Below, piece after piece: positions 27,409 to 36,689 of a stretch of DNA of 64,000 nt. Below the pieces are notes generated by a model that did not search any database, was not told where the DNA came from, and saw only the letters and a list, made by a program, of their open reading frames with translations. The stretch spans positions 2,170,001 through 2,234,000 of the forward strand of contig NC_022576.1 of assembly GCF_000477435.1 (NCBI RefSeq). Reading direction: 5' to 3'. Source of the DNA: Candidatus Symbiobacter mobilis CR. GTDB taxonomy: Bacteria > Pseudomonadota > Gammaproteobacteria > Burkholderiales > Burkholderiaceae_C. The position numbers and the translations under genes are program-made. Position 1 is the first letter of the stretch. The number at the start of each line of letters is the position of its first letter.

Positions 27409-27600
27409 TCACTGCTGCATCCATAGCAACCCCATCGCCAGCAGCAGGCAACACAGGCCAAAGAAGCGGAGCTGCCCGTCCCGGAATTGCAGGAGCTGGA
27501 GCAGCACCTTGCGCCAGGCTGCGGGGGCGACGAAAGGCATGAACCCCTCGAACAGGAGCACCAGAGCCAGGGCAGTGAGCAGGGTGTTGTCGTCGGGCAC
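27409..27600 (-). CDS. DUF2065 small inner-membrane protein (YjeT-like)
   Basis: A 63-aa protein with two hydrophobic segments (LLTALALVLLFEGFMPFVAP and FFGLCCLLLAMGLLWM), matching the DUF2065 family found beside hflC in many proteobacteria. A GTG start at 27600 follows hflC by 21 bp. The function is unknown; conserved placement suggests a link to the HflKC membrane complex. A 115-bp gap separates it from hisZ, in which no further gene was seen. Confidence 0.85.
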   Translation of the reverse strand: MPDDNTLLTALALVLLFEGFMPFVAPAAWRKVLLQLLQFRDGQLRFFGLCCLLLAMGLLWMQQ

Positions 27601-27621
27601 GGTGGGCTTTCCGAAGGCAGG

Positions 27622-28521
27622 TCATTTCCTGGAAGCGGCGGCGGGCTGGTCGCCGCGCAACGTGCGGAAGAACTCGTGGGAAGCGGGGTCGATCACCATC
27701 ACGTCAGACTTGCCCGCAAAGGCGGCCTTGTAGGCGTCGAGGCTGCGATAGAACTGCGCGAACTGCGGATCCTGACCAAAGGCTTCGGAGTAGATGCGCG
27801 CAGCCTGCGCGTCGCCCTCGCCTTTGGCGATTTGCGCATCGCGGTAGGCCTCGGCCAGGGCCACTTCGCGCTGGCGGTCTGCGTCGGCGCGGATCTTCTC
27901 GCCTTCCGCAGCGCCCAGCGAACGTAGCTCATTGGCCACGCGCTTGCGTTCGGCCTCCATGCGTCGGTATACCGACTCGGTGATGTTTTCCACATAGTCC
28001 ACCCGGGTGATGCGCACGTCGGCGACATCGATGCCCCAGGGTTTGTCCCCACGCACTTGCGCGAGCACGGCGGTTTTGACATCGTTCATCAGGGTTTCGC
28101 GGTGGGTGGCAAGAAGCTGGCGCACGGTGTATTGGTTGACCGCGTCCTGAAAGGCATTGCGCACGACGCGGTTGAGTTGGCTGGCCCCGGCGGCTTCCGT
28201 CGTGCCAACGTTGCGGATGTATTGCGAAGGCTCGGAGATGCGCCAGCGCACGTACCAGTCGATCACCATCCGCTGCTTTTCTGCGGTCAGCACGGGTTCG
28301 GTGTCCGTGCTGTCGAGGGTCAGCAGCCGCTTGTCGATGTACGACACGTTTTGGAACGGTGGGGGAAGCTTGACATTCAGCCCGGGTTCGACGATCACCG
28401 CCTTGATTTGCCCGAACGCATAGACGATGCCGAACTGCCGTTGGTCGACGACGAAAAGGGTTGTGCTCGCCAGCCACGCCAGCAATAGCAATCCCGATAC
28501 CCAAAAACCGAATCGATGCAT
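27622..28521 (-). CDS. hflC: HflC, FtsH protease modulator
   Basis: SPFH/band-7 membrane protein of 299 aa, partner of HflK in the large periplasmic complex around FtsH. A single N-terminal membrane anchor (WVSGLLLLAWLASTTLFVV) is followed by the SPFH domain (FGIVYAFGQIKAVIVEPGLN, DKRLLTLDS) and a coiled coil rich in AEAYRDAQIAKGEGDAQAAR. The ATG at 28521 has AGGAG eight bases upstream, and that site overlaps the hflK stop codon. The longer frame to 28593 is rejected. Confidence 0.95.
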   Translation of the reverse strand: MHRFGFWVSGLLLLAWLASTTLFVVDQRQFGIVYAFGQIKAVIVEPGLNVKLPPPFQNVSYIDKRLLTLDSTDTEPVLTAEKQRMVIDWYVRWRISEPSQYIRNVGTTEAAGASQLNRVVRNAFQDAVNQYTVRQLLATHRETLMNDVKTAVLAQVRGDKPWGIDVADVRITRVDYVENITESVYRRMEAERKRVANELRSLGAAEGEKIRADADRQREVALAEAYRDAQIAKGEGDAQAARIYSEAFGQDPQFAQFYRSLDAYKAAFAGKSDVMVIDPASHEFFRTLRGDQPAAASRK

Positions 28522-28531
28522 ACCGAGACTC

Positions 28532-29854
28532 CTAGCGCAATTCACGGGAACGGGAACGCAGCGCGTCGCGCAGTCGTGCGTCGGCGGCGGCATCGGGGGT
28601 TCCCTGCCCCGATGCGGAGCCGGGCGCGGGGGGCGCCTGCACTGCGGATTCGTTCGGGGATGCGTGCAGGATTTTGTCGAGCGGCAGGTACAGCAAACTC
28701 GAACCCTGGCGGGTATCGACGAGCACTTTGCTCACCCCGGAATACACCTGCTGCATCGCATCGATATACATCCGATCCCGCGTCACCTGCGGGGCATTGC
28801 GGTATTCGTCCAGGACGGAGCGGAAGCGTTGCGCATCGCCCTGCGCCTGCGCGACGATGCGGGAACGGTAGGCATGGGATTCCTCGCGCAGCCGGGACGC
28901 AGCACCGGTGGCACGCGGCACCACGTCATTGGCGTAGGCCTGCGCCTCGTTCTTGGCGCGTTCGCCCTCTTGGCCTGCCTTGAGCACGTCGTCGAAAGAC
29001 GCCTGCACCTGTTCCGGCGGGCTGACACCGCCTTGTTGCAGATTGACCCCGACGACTTCGATGCCGACCTTATAGCGGTCGAGGATGCGTTGCATGAGCA
29101 CCCGAACCCGAGGGGCAATCTGGTCGCGCTCGTCAGACAGCACGCTGTCCATGCGCATCTTGCCGATCACTTCGCGCACGGCGGTTTCCGCAGCCTGTAC
29201 GACGGCCTCGCCGGGGTTCTTGCTCTCGAACAGGTAAGCCCTGGCGTTGTGCAACCGGTATTGCACGGCAAAGCGGACTTCGACAATGTTCTCGTCCTCG
29301 GTCAGCATCGCGCAATCGCGCAGACCGGTGGCTTTGACGATGGTGTCCCGCCCCACGTCAACGGAACGGATCTGCGTCACGAACACCTTTTCATGACGCT
29401 GGAACGGGAAAGGCAAGCGCCAATGGAACCCCGCGCCGACGGTGTCGGCATACCGTCCAAATTGGGTAATGACCGCCTGTTGGCCTTCCTCGACGATAAA
29501 AAACCCGGTTCCCGTCCAGATCAATACTGCTGCAAGCACGATGGCGCCGACGCCAAACCATGGCCCGCGCTGGCCGGGATCGTCGCCTCCGGGCCCACGC
29601 GGGGATGGAGGTTGGCCGCCAAAAAGCCCGCCGAACCGGCTGCGCAAGTCTTCCCACATCTCGTCGAGGTCCGGGGGCGCGCCCCGATTGCCGTAGGGGT
29701 CTTCGCGATGGGGGCGCTCTGGACGACCAGAGCCATTGGGATGCTCGGGGCCGCCAGGAGAACCGTCTGCGCCATTGCGGAGGAAGGCAGTGCTTCGATG
29801 GCGGGCAAGCCATGCCTGCCACGACCAGCCGTGGAACAAAGGAAACGATTTCAT
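28532..29854 (-). CDS. hflK: HflK, FtsH protease modulator
   Basis: A 440-aa SPFH protein. The N-terminal Gly/Pro-rich cytoplasmic tail (PNGSGRPERPH, DLDEMWEDLRSRFGGLFGG) precedes one membrane segment (VGAIVLAAVLIWTGTGFFIV). The SPFH domain (QAVITQFGRYADTVGAGFHW) and coiled-coil region (EGERAKNEAQAYANDVVPRA) follow. It pairs with HflC to regulate FtsH. The ATG at 29854 was chosen over a GTG at 29884; neither has a strong binding site. The C-terminal tail is Ala/Pro-rich and poorly conserved. Confidence 0.94.
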   Translation of the reverse strand: MKSFPLFHGWSWQAWLARHRSTAFLRNGADGSPGGPEHPNGSGRPERPHREDPYGNRGAPPDLDEMWEDLRSRFGGLFGGQPPSPRGPGGDDPGQRGPWFGVGAIVLAAVLIWTGTGFFIVEEGQQAVITQFGRYADTVGAGFHWRLPFPFQRHEKVFVTQIRSVDVGRDTIVKATGLRDCAMLTEDENIVEVRFAVQYRLHNARAYLFESKNPGEAVVQAAETAVREVIGKMRMDSVLSDERDQIAPRVRVLMQRILDRYKVGIEVVGVNLQQGGVSPPEQVQASFDDVLKAGQEGERAKNEAQAYANDVVPRATGAASRLREESHAYRSRIVAQAQGDAQRFRSVLDEYRNAPQVTRDRMYIDAMQQVYSGVSKVLVDTRQGSSLLYLPLDKILHASPNESAVQAPPAPGSASGQGTPDAAADARLRDALRSRSRELR

Positions 29855-29932
29855 GGAATGTCTAAAAAAAGCGCACCGGCGCACTGCGGCGAACGCTGGG
29901 AGGTGTCAAGGTGGTCAACTAGGTCAACGTGG

Positions 29933-31129
29933 TCAACTCGGAACGTCCGATTCACGCGGCGGGGGGAACAACTTTTCGCACAGCACTTGTCGCAGCCCGG
30001 GGAGTCCTTCCCCCGAGTGGGCGCTGACGAAAGTACGCGGAACCCACGACCCTCCCCACTCGTAAGTATCCCGCAAAACCCCGGGACGCCGCTCCGGCCC
30101 CACGGCATCGACCTTGTTGAATACCAGCACCTGGGGGATGTCCCCGGCACCGATTTCTTCCAGCACTGTCTGCACTTGCGCGATGCGCTCAATGTGGTGG
30201 GGGTCGCTGTAATCAACGATATGCAGGAGCAAATCGGCATCGACGGCTTCCTGCAAGGTGGCCTCGAAGGCATCGACCAAACCGTGAGGCAGGTCACGGA
30301 TGAACCCGACGGTATCGGACAGCAAGATGGGCTGCGGTGGCTGCGCGCACCCCAGGTACAGCTTGCGCGTGGTCGTATCGAGCGTGGCGAAGAGCTGGTC
30401 TGCGGCAAAAGCGCCAGCTTTGACGAGGGCATTGAATAGGGTGGACTTGCCCGCGTTGGTGTATCCGACGAGCGAGACGCACAGCATCCCATGCCGCTGC
30501 CGTTGCCTGCGCTGGGTGGCACGCTGGCGCTTGACCCGCGAGAGGCGGGACTGGATGCGGCGGATGCCATCGGCGATCATCCGCCGGTCGAGTTCGATTT
30601 GCGATTCACCGGGGCCGCCGCGCATCCCGATCCCGCCGCTCTGGCGCTCCAGGTGCGACCAGCGCCGCACCAGCCGCGTGCTGAGGTACTGCAAGCGCGC
30701 CAGCTCGACCTGCAACTTGCCTTCGTGGCTGCGCGCACGCTGCGCGAAGATGCCGAGGATCAGGAAGGTGCGGTCGTTGACCGGCAAACCCAGATGCCGT
30801 TCGAGGTTGCGCTGCTGCGCGGGGCTGAGGTTCTGGTCAAAAAGTACTTCGAGTGCGCCGCAGTCGCGAGCAAGGTCGCGAATCTCGTCGGCCTTGCCGC
30901 TGCCAATGAACAAGGAAGGATCGGGGGCCTTGCGCCGACATGCAACGCGGGCGACGGGTTCCATCCCCGCAGACTGGGCCAGCAAGCCCAGCTCTTCGAG
31001 CGCAGGGTCGAAGAGGAGGGAACCGGAAGAACCGGAGGAAGCCAAATCCACCCCCACCAGCACGACGGGCGTGCATGGTGGCGTAGAGGGCGCAAGCTGC
31101 GCCGGGCCGTGGTGAACGCCGACGCTCAC
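29933..31129 (-). CDS. hflX: GTPase HflX
   Basis: A 398-aa ribosome-associated GTPase that splits stalled 70S ribosomes in heat or stress. The N-terminal HflX domain ([21 protein letters not shown]) and the linker with [20 protein letters not shown] are diagnostic. G motifs: G1 [10 protein letters not shown]3 [11 protein letters not shown]4 NKVD, G5 VSAHSGEG. The start is a GTG whose last bases overlap the hfq stop (GTGA), so the pair is translationally coupled, as in many proteobacteria. Confidence 0.95.
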   Translation of the reverse strand: MSVGVHHGPAQLAPSTPPCTPVVLVGVDLASSGSSGSLLFDPALEELGLLAQSAGMEPVARVACRRKAPDPSLFIGSGKADEIRDLARDCGALEVLFDQNLSPAQQRNLERHLGLPVNDRTFLILGIFAQRARSHEGKLQVELARLQYLSTRLVRRWSHLERQSGGIGMRGGPGESQIELDRRMIADGIRRIQSRLSRVKRQRATQRRQRQRHGMLCVSLVGYTNAGKSTLFNALVKAGAFAADQLFATLDTTTRKLYLGCAQPPQPILLSDTVGFIRDLPHGLVDAFEATLQEAVDADLLLHIVDYSDPHHIERIAQVQTVLEEIGAGDIPQVLVFNKVDAVGPERRPGVLRDTYEWGGSWVPRTFVSAHSGEGLPGLRQVLCEKLFPPPRESDVPS

Positions 31130-31374
31130 TCGCTGGCGGCGGGCTGCCCCTCAGCCGGGGGAAAAGCCACCATGCGGCTGGGAACGATGGTCGAAATCGC
31201 GTGCTTGTAGACCATCTGCGTTACGGTATTGCGCAACAGCACGACATATTGGTCGAAAGCCTCGATCTGCCCTTGCAGCTTGATGCCGTTGACGAGGTAA
31301 ATCGACACCGGAACATGCTCGCGCCGCAGCGCATTGAGAAAGGGGTCTTGCAGCGGTAAGCCTTTGTGCTCCAC
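31126..31374 (-). CDS. hfq: RNA chaperone Hfq
   Basis: The Sm core is essentially canonical: [40 protein letters not shown] and [12 protein letters not shown], with a short Ala/Glu tail. Hfq hexamers pair small RNAs with mRNAs. The open frame extends to 31449, but a GTG at 31374 preceded by GGAG seven bases upstream gives the expected 82-aa protein starting VEHKG (fMet), so this is preferred. No ATG is available near the conserved start. The usual upstream neighbour (der) is not here; rluB is. Confidence 0.94.
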   Translation of the reverse strand: MEHKGLPLQDPFLNALRREHVPVSIYLVNGIKLQGQIEAFDQYVVLLRNTVTQMVYKHAISTIVPSRMVAFPPAEGQPAASE

Positions 31375-31493
31375 GATATAGCTCCGTGTTCCTAGTGTTA
31401 GCCCAGGGACGATACCACACGGGGGGGTGCGCAAAATGCCCCCAACCAACCATGCCCCCAGTGCAGCGAATCCATGCTACAGCCCTGATGCGC

Positions 31494-32768
31494 CTAGGAA
31501 CCGGGGCGGTTCCGAAACCCCGATGCGGGAGGGCGTCGGGGCGGACGAGGCCCCGTAGCCCGTAACGGCGCATTCCTGCGCGACCCTGCCGTGGGCGAAG
31601 GCCCGCGCCGCGCCGCCACGGGAGACAGCACGCGCCGCCCTGCACTGGGTGACCCCGGCGCTGCCGGTGTTGCCGGGGCAGGGCGAGCAGCCTGTGGAAC
31701 CGGCCGCTGATGCCCGCCACCATTCCTGCCTTGGTTCGGCGGGCGTTGCGGCGGGTGGGGAGATGGCTGGGGAGATGAATGAGAAGAAGGCGGATGAGAA
31801 GGCGGATGAGAAGAGGGATAAGCATGATGGGTGGGATGCAGCAAAGCCTCGATATCCACTTCATCAAGCTCGACCGAAGCCCCCCGGCGCAGCCACCGTG
31901 GCAATAGCACCGACCCGTAGCGAACGCGAATCAATCGGCTAACCGTGCGCCCCACGGCCTCGAAGATGCGGCGCACCTCGCGATTGCGCCCTTCGCGCAG
32001 CACGACGCGATACCAGCAATTGACCCCCGAAGCCCCTGCTTCTTCGACGAGGTCGAAGCGCGCCGGGCCGTCCGAGAGGGGCACTCCATCGCGCAACCTC
32101 TGTCGTTCTTCTGCAGACAACGACCCGAGTACACGCACGGCGTACTCGCGTTCCAGCGCGTACCGGGGATGCGCAAGGCGGTTGGCCAGCTCGCCGGAGT
32201 TGGTCAGCAGCAGCAGTCCTTCGGTATTGATGTCGAGCCGACCGATCGACTGCCACTTGCCCCCGGGGAGCCGTGGCAGGTTCTGAAAGACGGTGGGACG
32301 GTGCTGCGGGTCGTCGTGGCTAACGATCTCCCCCGTTGGCTTGTGGTACAGCAGCACCCTTACGGCTGACGGCACGAGTACCGCACGAACGGGTCGGCCA
32401 TCGACGCGGATGCGGTCGCCCGCGCTGGTACGCTGGCCGATGTGTGCGGGCTGCCCATTGACCGTGACCCGCTGTTGCGCGATCAGCGCTTCGATATCGA
32501 GGCGGGAGCCTAGTCCCGCCTGCGCCAGCGCCTTGTGCAGCTTCGGCGTGGCAGTGGGCGCGGGGGCGTTCCGGGGCCGGGAAGATGGCGGGGAAGAAGG
32601 CCGGGCAGAGGGAGCAGGAGCCGAGCGCGTGGAAGCCGTGGCTGGCCTTGCGCCGCGTGGCACCCCGCGTGCGGCCATGGGGGGACGCTGACCGGGGTGA
32701 TTCGAGTGGGGAGGCGAGGGGGGATTGGGGCCACGACGTCGATCCGGGGCGCTGCGAAAGGGTCTCAT
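31494..32768 (-). CDS. rluB: 23S rRNA pseudouridine synthase RluB
   Basis: An S4 RNA-binding domain (LHKALAQAGLGSRLDIEALI) and an RsuA-type catalytic domain with GRLDINTEGLLLLTNSGELA, whose Asp is the catalytic residue, identify an RluB/E/F-type enzyme; RluB modifies U2605 of 23S rRNA. The first ~75 residues and the last ~115 are low-complexity Pro/Ser/Arg/His-rich extensions, with HPPSHPPSSH-like runs, so 424 aa exceeds the E. coli length of about 290. AGGA precedes the ATG at 32768. The region upstream is occupied by a MITE-like element. Confidence 0.9.
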   Translation of the reverse strand: MRPFRSAPDRRRGPNPPSPPHSNHPGQRPPMAARGVPRGARPATASTRSAPAPSARPSSPPSSRPRNAPAPTATPKLHKALAQAGLGSRLDIEALIAQQRVTVNGQPAHIGQRTSAGDRIRVDGRPVRAVLVPSAVRVLLYHKPTGEIVSHDDPQHRPTVFQNLPRLPGGKWQSIGRLDINTEGLLLLTNSGELANRLAHPRYALEREYAVRVLGSLSAEERQRLRDGVPLSDGPARFDLVEEAGASGVNCWYRVVLREGRNREVRRIFEAVGRTVSRLIRVRYGSVLLPRWLRRGASVELDEVDIEALLHPTHHAYPSSHPPSHPPSSHSSPQPSPHPPQRPPNQGRNGGGHQRPVPQAARPAPATPAAPGSPSAGRRVLSPVAARRGPSPTAGSRRNAPLRATGPRPPRRPPASGFRNRPGS

Positions 32769-32807
32769 GATGTTTTCCTACAAGTCGGCGCCCGGGTATC
32801 GATGCAC

Positions 32808-32992
32808 TGAACCCAGATCGTTCATTAGGCGCACCTTCGGTGCTGTTTGCGTGCATGCGGCGCATTGGCGGCCATTTTTGCCCTTCTTCGTTGTTCATAG
32901 CGCAAGCTATGTACGCCTCAGTCAGGCCAAAACTGCCTCGCCACTGCATCCACCTGCCCTGCAAACCCTAATGGACTATCTGGGCTGAATCA
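32808..32992. mobile_element. Small inverted-repeat element (MITE-like), copy 3, long form
   Basis: It begins TGAACCCAGATCGTTCATTAGG and ends CCTAATGGACTATCTGGGCTGAATCA, imperfect inverted repeats of about 25 bp. Its left ~75 bp and right ~35 bp match the copy at 24140-24246; the additional ~75 bp near the right end includes TCATAGCGCAAGCTATG, a small hairpin. The right end overlaps the last nine codons of rluD (32968-32994), and the left end lies 40 bp from the rluB start. Confidence 0.78.
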
Positions 32993-34125
32993 TTGTAGGG
33001 AAGGCCCCAAATCTCGATGGCATGCACCATGTCTTGCGGCCAAGGGATATGGAAAGCCAGGGGCGTTGCGGTAATCGGATGGTGGAAGGCCAGCTTGTCG
33101 GCGTGTAGCGCCTGCCGGGTCATGCCTGCTGCGGGGGCACCGCCATAGAGGGAATCCGCAACGAGCGGGTGCCCGATCGACGCCATGTGTACGCGAATCT
33201 GGTGGGTTCTGCCTGTATGCAGGGTGCATCGCACCAAGCAGCCCTGCGCCACGCTACCTAGGGCCACGATGTCCGTCTGCGCGGGCTTGGCGCCTGGGCG
33301 CTTCGCGTCGAGCACGGCCATGCGCAAGCGGTGGCGCGGGTCGCGGCCTATCGCCGCATCCACCCTGCGCCGTGCGGGGCCAGTCCATGCGCCATGCGCC
33401 AGGGCGATGTACTGCCGGTGGACCCGTCGCTCGGCAATGGCAAGTACCAGGGCATCCATCGCATAACGGGTGCGGGCAACGACCATCAGCCCGCTCGTGT
33501 CTTGGTCGAGCCGGTGGACGATCCCCGCGCGGGGCAGGTCGAAAGCGCGTTCGTCGTACCCCAACAAAGCATTCATCAGCGTTCCGCCCCAGTGGCCGGG
33601 GGCGGGGTGTACCACCCAACCCGCAGGTTTGTGGACGACGAGCAGGTGTTCGTCTTCATAGACGAGGTCGAGCGCGGCGTGTTCGGCGGTGAAGGATTGG
33701 CTTTGCGGCGTGGGGCGCAGTTCCACGGCTGCTTCGTCGAGGGCGCGAACTTTGTGCGCAGGGCGGGTGACGATGGCGCCGTTGATGCGCACGGCTCCGG
33801 CTTCGATCAACTGCTGCAAATAGTTGCGGGAGCACTCCCCCATCGCAGCGTGCAGCACTTGATCCAGACGGCGCCCGTGCGCGGTATCGGGGACGTGCAG
33901 GGTGCGCACCGTGGGGCCTGCGCTGCTTATTGCGCTACCTTTTGCATAACCCTGGTCAGCACTCTGGTCAGGGCCTTGGCCTCCGTCGCTATCCCTTGAC
34001 GGGCATCCTGCCAAGGGGGAACCCGACGGGGGTTGTGACAGGGCGCCAGACAAGGGGGTGGGAAAGGTTTCTGCAAAGACGCCAGAAAAGGTGCCCGATA
34101 TACACTCCCGACCGTTTTTGGCCAC
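32968..34125 (-). CDS. rluD: 23S rRNA pseudouridine synthase RluD
   Basis: An S4 domain (RRLDQVLHAAMGECSRNYLQ) and an RluA-type catalytic domain with HRLDQDTSGLMVVART (catalytic Asp), THQIRVHMASIGHPLVAD and LYGG identify RluD, which modifies the helix 69 pseudouridines. The last codons and the TAG stop come from a small mobile element, so the native C-terminus has been replaced. The start is uncertain: the ATG at 34125 lies only 24 bp from divergent bamD, and the first ~70 residues are low complexity and not family-typical. A later non-ATG start near residue 70 is possible. Divergence from bamD is the normal arrangement. Confidence 0.88.
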   Translation of the reverse strand: MAKNGRECISGTFSGVFAETFPTPLSGALSQPPSGSPLAGCPSRDSDGGQGPDQSADQGYAKGSAISSAGPTVRTLHVPDTAHGRRLDQVLHAAMGECSRNYLQQLIEAGAVRINGAIVTRPAHKVRALDEAAVELRPTPQSQSFTAEHAALDLVYEDEHLLVVHKPAGWVVHPAPGHWGGTLMNALLGYDERAFDLPRAGIVHRLDQDTSGLMVVARTRYAMDALVLAIAERRVHRQYIALAHGAWTGPARRRVDAAIGRDPRHRLRMAVLDAKRPGAKPAQTDIVALGSVAQGCLVRCTLHTGRTHQIRVHMASIGHPLVADSLYGGAPAAGMTRQALHADKLAFHHPITATPLAFHIPWPQDMVHAIEIWGLPYNDSAQIVH

Positions 34126-34149
34126 CCTTTTTTCCTCCGTTTTCCTTCC

Positions 34150-34956
34150 ATGCCCCTCGGCGCACGATTATCTTTGCCCAGTTTCCGCGCTGCCGTTGCC
34201 GTTACCTGTGCAGCGCTGGTGTTGGCTGCGTGTTCCACCGTTCCCAAGGATCCCACGGCCAACCTCTCCTTGCAGGAGTTGTATGCCTTGGCGCGGGAAG
34301 AAATGGATGTCGGCGCCTACGACAAAGCTGTTCCCTTGCTCGAAAAGCTCGAAGGCCGCGCCGTGGGAACCCCGCTGGCGCAGCAGGCACAGCTTGACCG
34401 TGCCTACGCCCACCACAAAGCCGGGGAACCTTTGCTTGCGGTTGCGGTGCTCGACCGCTTTATGAAGCAGCACCCCGCCAGCCCTGTGTTGGACTACGCG
34501 CTGTACCTCAAGGGGGTGGTGAATTTTCAGGATGACTTGGGGCCTTTCGCGTCGGTCACCCGGCAGGATTTGTCCGAGCGCGACCAAAAGTCGGCCAAGG
34601 ACGCTTTCGACGCTTTCCAGGAACTGGTGCGGCGTTTCCCTGCATCCCGCTATGCTGCGGATGCCACGCACCGGATGCGCTATATCGTCAATCTGCTGGC
34701 GCAATCCGAAGTCCACGTTGCGCGGTACTACCTACAACGCGGGGCATACCTTGCCGCAGCAAACCGCGCCCAGACGGCGGTCACGGACTACCCCGGCGCT
34801 GCATCGACCGCCCAGGCGCTTGACATTCTGGTTCGTGCCTACGACGCGATGGGAATGACCCAACTGCGTGACGACGCCCGCCGCGTGCTGGAACATAACT
34901 ACCCCCAGGGGGTTCCGGCGCACACCAAGGAGCGTCCATGGTGGAAGTTCTGGTAA
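34150..34956 (+). CDS. bamD: Outer membrane assembly lipoprotein BamD (ComL)
   Basis: The signal peptide ends in the lipobox LAAC, giving a lipidated Cys near residue 28. TPR-like helical repeats follow (LYALAREEMDVGAYDKAVPLLEKLE, AHHKAGEPLLAVAVLDRFM, DYALYLKGVVNF). BamD is the essential lipoprotein partner of BamA in beta-barrel insertion. At 268 aa it has the usual length. TATACA about 50 bp upstream is a plausible -10 element. The C-terminus PWWKFW is typical of Burkholderiales homologues. Confidence 0.95.
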   Translation: MPLGARLSLPSFRAAVAVTCAALVLAACSTVPKDPTANLSLQELYALAREEMDVGAYDKAVPLLEKLEGRAVGTPLAQQAQLDRAYAHHKAGEPLLAVAVLDRFMKQHPASPVLDYALYLKGVVNFQDDLGPFASVTRQDLSERDQKSAKDAFDAFQELVRRFPASRYAADATHRMRYIVNLLAQSEVHVARYYLQRGAYLAAANRAQTAVTDYPGAASTAQALDILVRAYDAMGMTQLRDDARRVLEHNYPQGVPAHTKERPWWKFW

Positions 34957-35011
34957 AGGCCCTCGGCAGCGCCTTGGGAAGAACGCTGTCCTTCCCCAAC
35001 AAGGTTCATCC

Positions 35012-35776
35012 ATGAGCAACGGTGGGTTTCGGCTAAATGCGTCCACTGGGCTGCACAAGGGGGATCGCGATTACCAGCAGGACCAGGTGAAGTTCTTGTG
35101 CCATCAGCGCGCCAAGGGCTGCGTCATGGCCGTGCTGGCCGATGGGATGGGTGGCCGCAGCGGGGGACGCAAGGCTTCCGACCAAGTGATGATGACGGCT
35201 GGGCAGCTCTTTGAACGCTACGACCCCGCCACCGACGATCCCGTCGCAACGCTATCGCAGCTTGTGCAGGAGGCCCACACGGTGATCCGTTTGACGGCCA
35301 TTTCCGCCGAAGAAGAGCCTCACAGCACCATTGCATCCTTCCTCATCAACCCTGGTGGCGATTGCTACTGGGCACATGCCGGGGATTCGCGCATCTATCA
35401 CTTTCACGGCCCCCGGCTGATCAAGCGCACCCTCGACCATTCTTATGTCCAGTTGCTCGTCAGCCGAGGCGAGCTGACCGAAGAGCAAGCCAATTGCCAC
35501 CCCAAGTCCAATATTCTGATGGGGTGCCTCGGCGCGGAGAAAGACCCACCTATCGATACCCATTTCATCGAGCGTCTACGCACCGGCGATACGCTCATGG
35601 CGTGCAGCGATGGGGTTTGGCACTACTTCACCAACGAGGAGCTGGGTTCCGTGCTCCACACCCTCACCCCCCGTGAAGCCAGCGAGTTTCTGATCCAGAA
35701 AGCGCGTTCCCGTGCCCGGGGCACAGGGGACAACCTCTCGCTGGCCATCGTCAAACTCGAACCCCTGGATGCCTGA
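35012..35776 (+). CDS. PP2C-family protein phosphatase
   Basis: A second PPM phosphatase (254 aa), unrelated in position to the kinase operon. Metal motifs: GDRDYQQDQ, AVLADGMGG, WAHAGDSRIY, RTLDHSYVQLL, MACSDGVWHYF and GTGDNLSLAIV. The DGVWHYF variant replaces the usual DGL. The frame is open from 34868 inside bamD, but the ATG at 35012 fits the family start and gives a normal intergenic spacing of 55 bp. No kinase is adjacent; co-direction with bamD and etfB may be incidental. Confidence 0.88.
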   Translation: MSNGGFRLNASTGLHKGDRDYQQDQVKFLCHQRAKGCVMAVLADGMGGRSGGRKASDQVMMTAGQLFERYDPATDDPVATLSQLVQEAHTVIRLTAISAEEEPHSTIASFLINPGGDCYWAHAGDSRIYHFHGPRLIKRTLDHSYVQLLVSRGELTEEQANCHPKSNILMGCLGAEKDPPIDTHFIERLRTGDTLMACSDGVWHYFTNEELGSVLHTLTPREASEFLIQKARSRARGTGDNLSLAIVKLEPLDA

Positions 35777-35827
35777 GCGAGCGTTGCCGCGCTGTCACTT
35801 TTTCCTTCCTTTTCCTTCGGTTTCTGC

Positions 35828-36583
35828 ATGAAAGTCTTGGTAGCCGTCAAGCGCGTCGTCGATTACAACGTCAACGTTCGGGTCAAGCCCGACCACTCCG
35901 GGGTGGACATTGAGCATGTCAAGATGAGCATGAACCCCTTCGACGAAATTGCTGTCGAAGAGGCTGTCCGGCTCAAGGAAAAAGGGTTGGCCGACGACAT
36001 CGTTGCCGTCTCCTGCGGGGTAGCAGCGTGCCAAGAGACGTTGCGCACCGCGATGGCGTTGGGCGCAGACCGCGCGATCCTCGTGCAAAGCGAGGCATTG
36101 CTGCAACCGCTGGCCGTTGCACGTTTGCTCTGCGCCGTCTGTGAGCGCGAACGGCCTGACCTGGTGCTGCTGGGCAAACAGGCCATCGACGACGATTGCA
36201 GCCAGACCGGGCCGATGCTCGCTGCACTGCTGCGCACCCCGCAAGCGGTATGCGCGAGCCGCATCGAGCTTGTCGACGCCACCACCGCGCTCGTCACCCG
36301 CGAAATCGACGGTGGGCTGGAAACGCTGCGCATGGCCCTGCCAGCAGTCGTCACCACAGACTTGCGGCTGAACGAACCGCGCTACGTCACGCTGCCCAAC
36401 CTGATGCGCGCGCGCAAAAAACCGGTGCAGACGATCGACGCTGCCGAGCTGGGCGTCGATGTGCGCCCCCGCTTGCAGACGATGGCCGTGACCGAACCCC
36501 CTGTGCGCAAAGCGGGCGTGCAGGTACACGATGTCGCCACCCTCGTCGCCAAGCTGCGTACCGAAGCGAAGGTGTTGCCATAA
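35828..36583 (+). CDS. etfB: Electron transfer flavoprotein beta subunit
   Basis: At 251 aa and beginning [20 protein letters not shown], this is a typical EtfB, with [20 protein letters not shown] and the AMP-binding/recognition region [20 protein letters not shown]. EtfAB passes electrons from acyl-CoA and related dehydrogenases to ETF-ubiquinone oxidoreductase. etfA follows after 106 bp. No acyl-CoA dehydrogenase gene is in view. Confidence 0.96.
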   Translation: MKVLVAVKRVVDYNVNVRVKPDHSGVDIEHVKMSMNPFDEIAVEEAVRLKEKGLADDIVAVSCGVAACQETLRTAMALGADRAILVQSEALLQPLAVARLLCAVCERERPDLVLLGKQAIDDDCSQTGPMLAALLRTPQAVCASRIELVDATTALVTREIDGGLETLRMALPAVVTTDLRLNEPRYVTLPNLMRARKKPVQTIDAAELGVDVRPRLQTMAVTEPPVRKAGVQVHDVATLVAKLRTEAKVLP

Positions 36584-36598
36584 CTGCCCTCACCCCCG

Positions 36599-36621
36599 CC
36601 CCTCTCCCGCTGGGCGAGGGG
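36599..36621. repeat. GC-rich hairpin between etfB and etfA
   Basis: CCCCTCTCCC-GCTG-GGCGAGGGG forms a stable stem. It belongs to the widespread 'CCCTCACCCCxxCCCTCTCCC' class of intergenic palindromes. It has no T tract, so it is more likely an mRNA stabilising or processing hairpin within the etfBA transcript than a terminator. Confidence 0.6.
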
Positions 36622-36689
36622 AGCTTGGAGAAGCCGCTTCGCAACTTTTCCGCTACACGCCCCGTGCCCTGTTTTTTGCGTTCTGACCC

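Noticed and set aside
28427..30439. Rightward open frame of 670 codons
   Set aside because: Complement of hflC, hflK and the end of hflX, which are unmistakable. No conserved features of its own.
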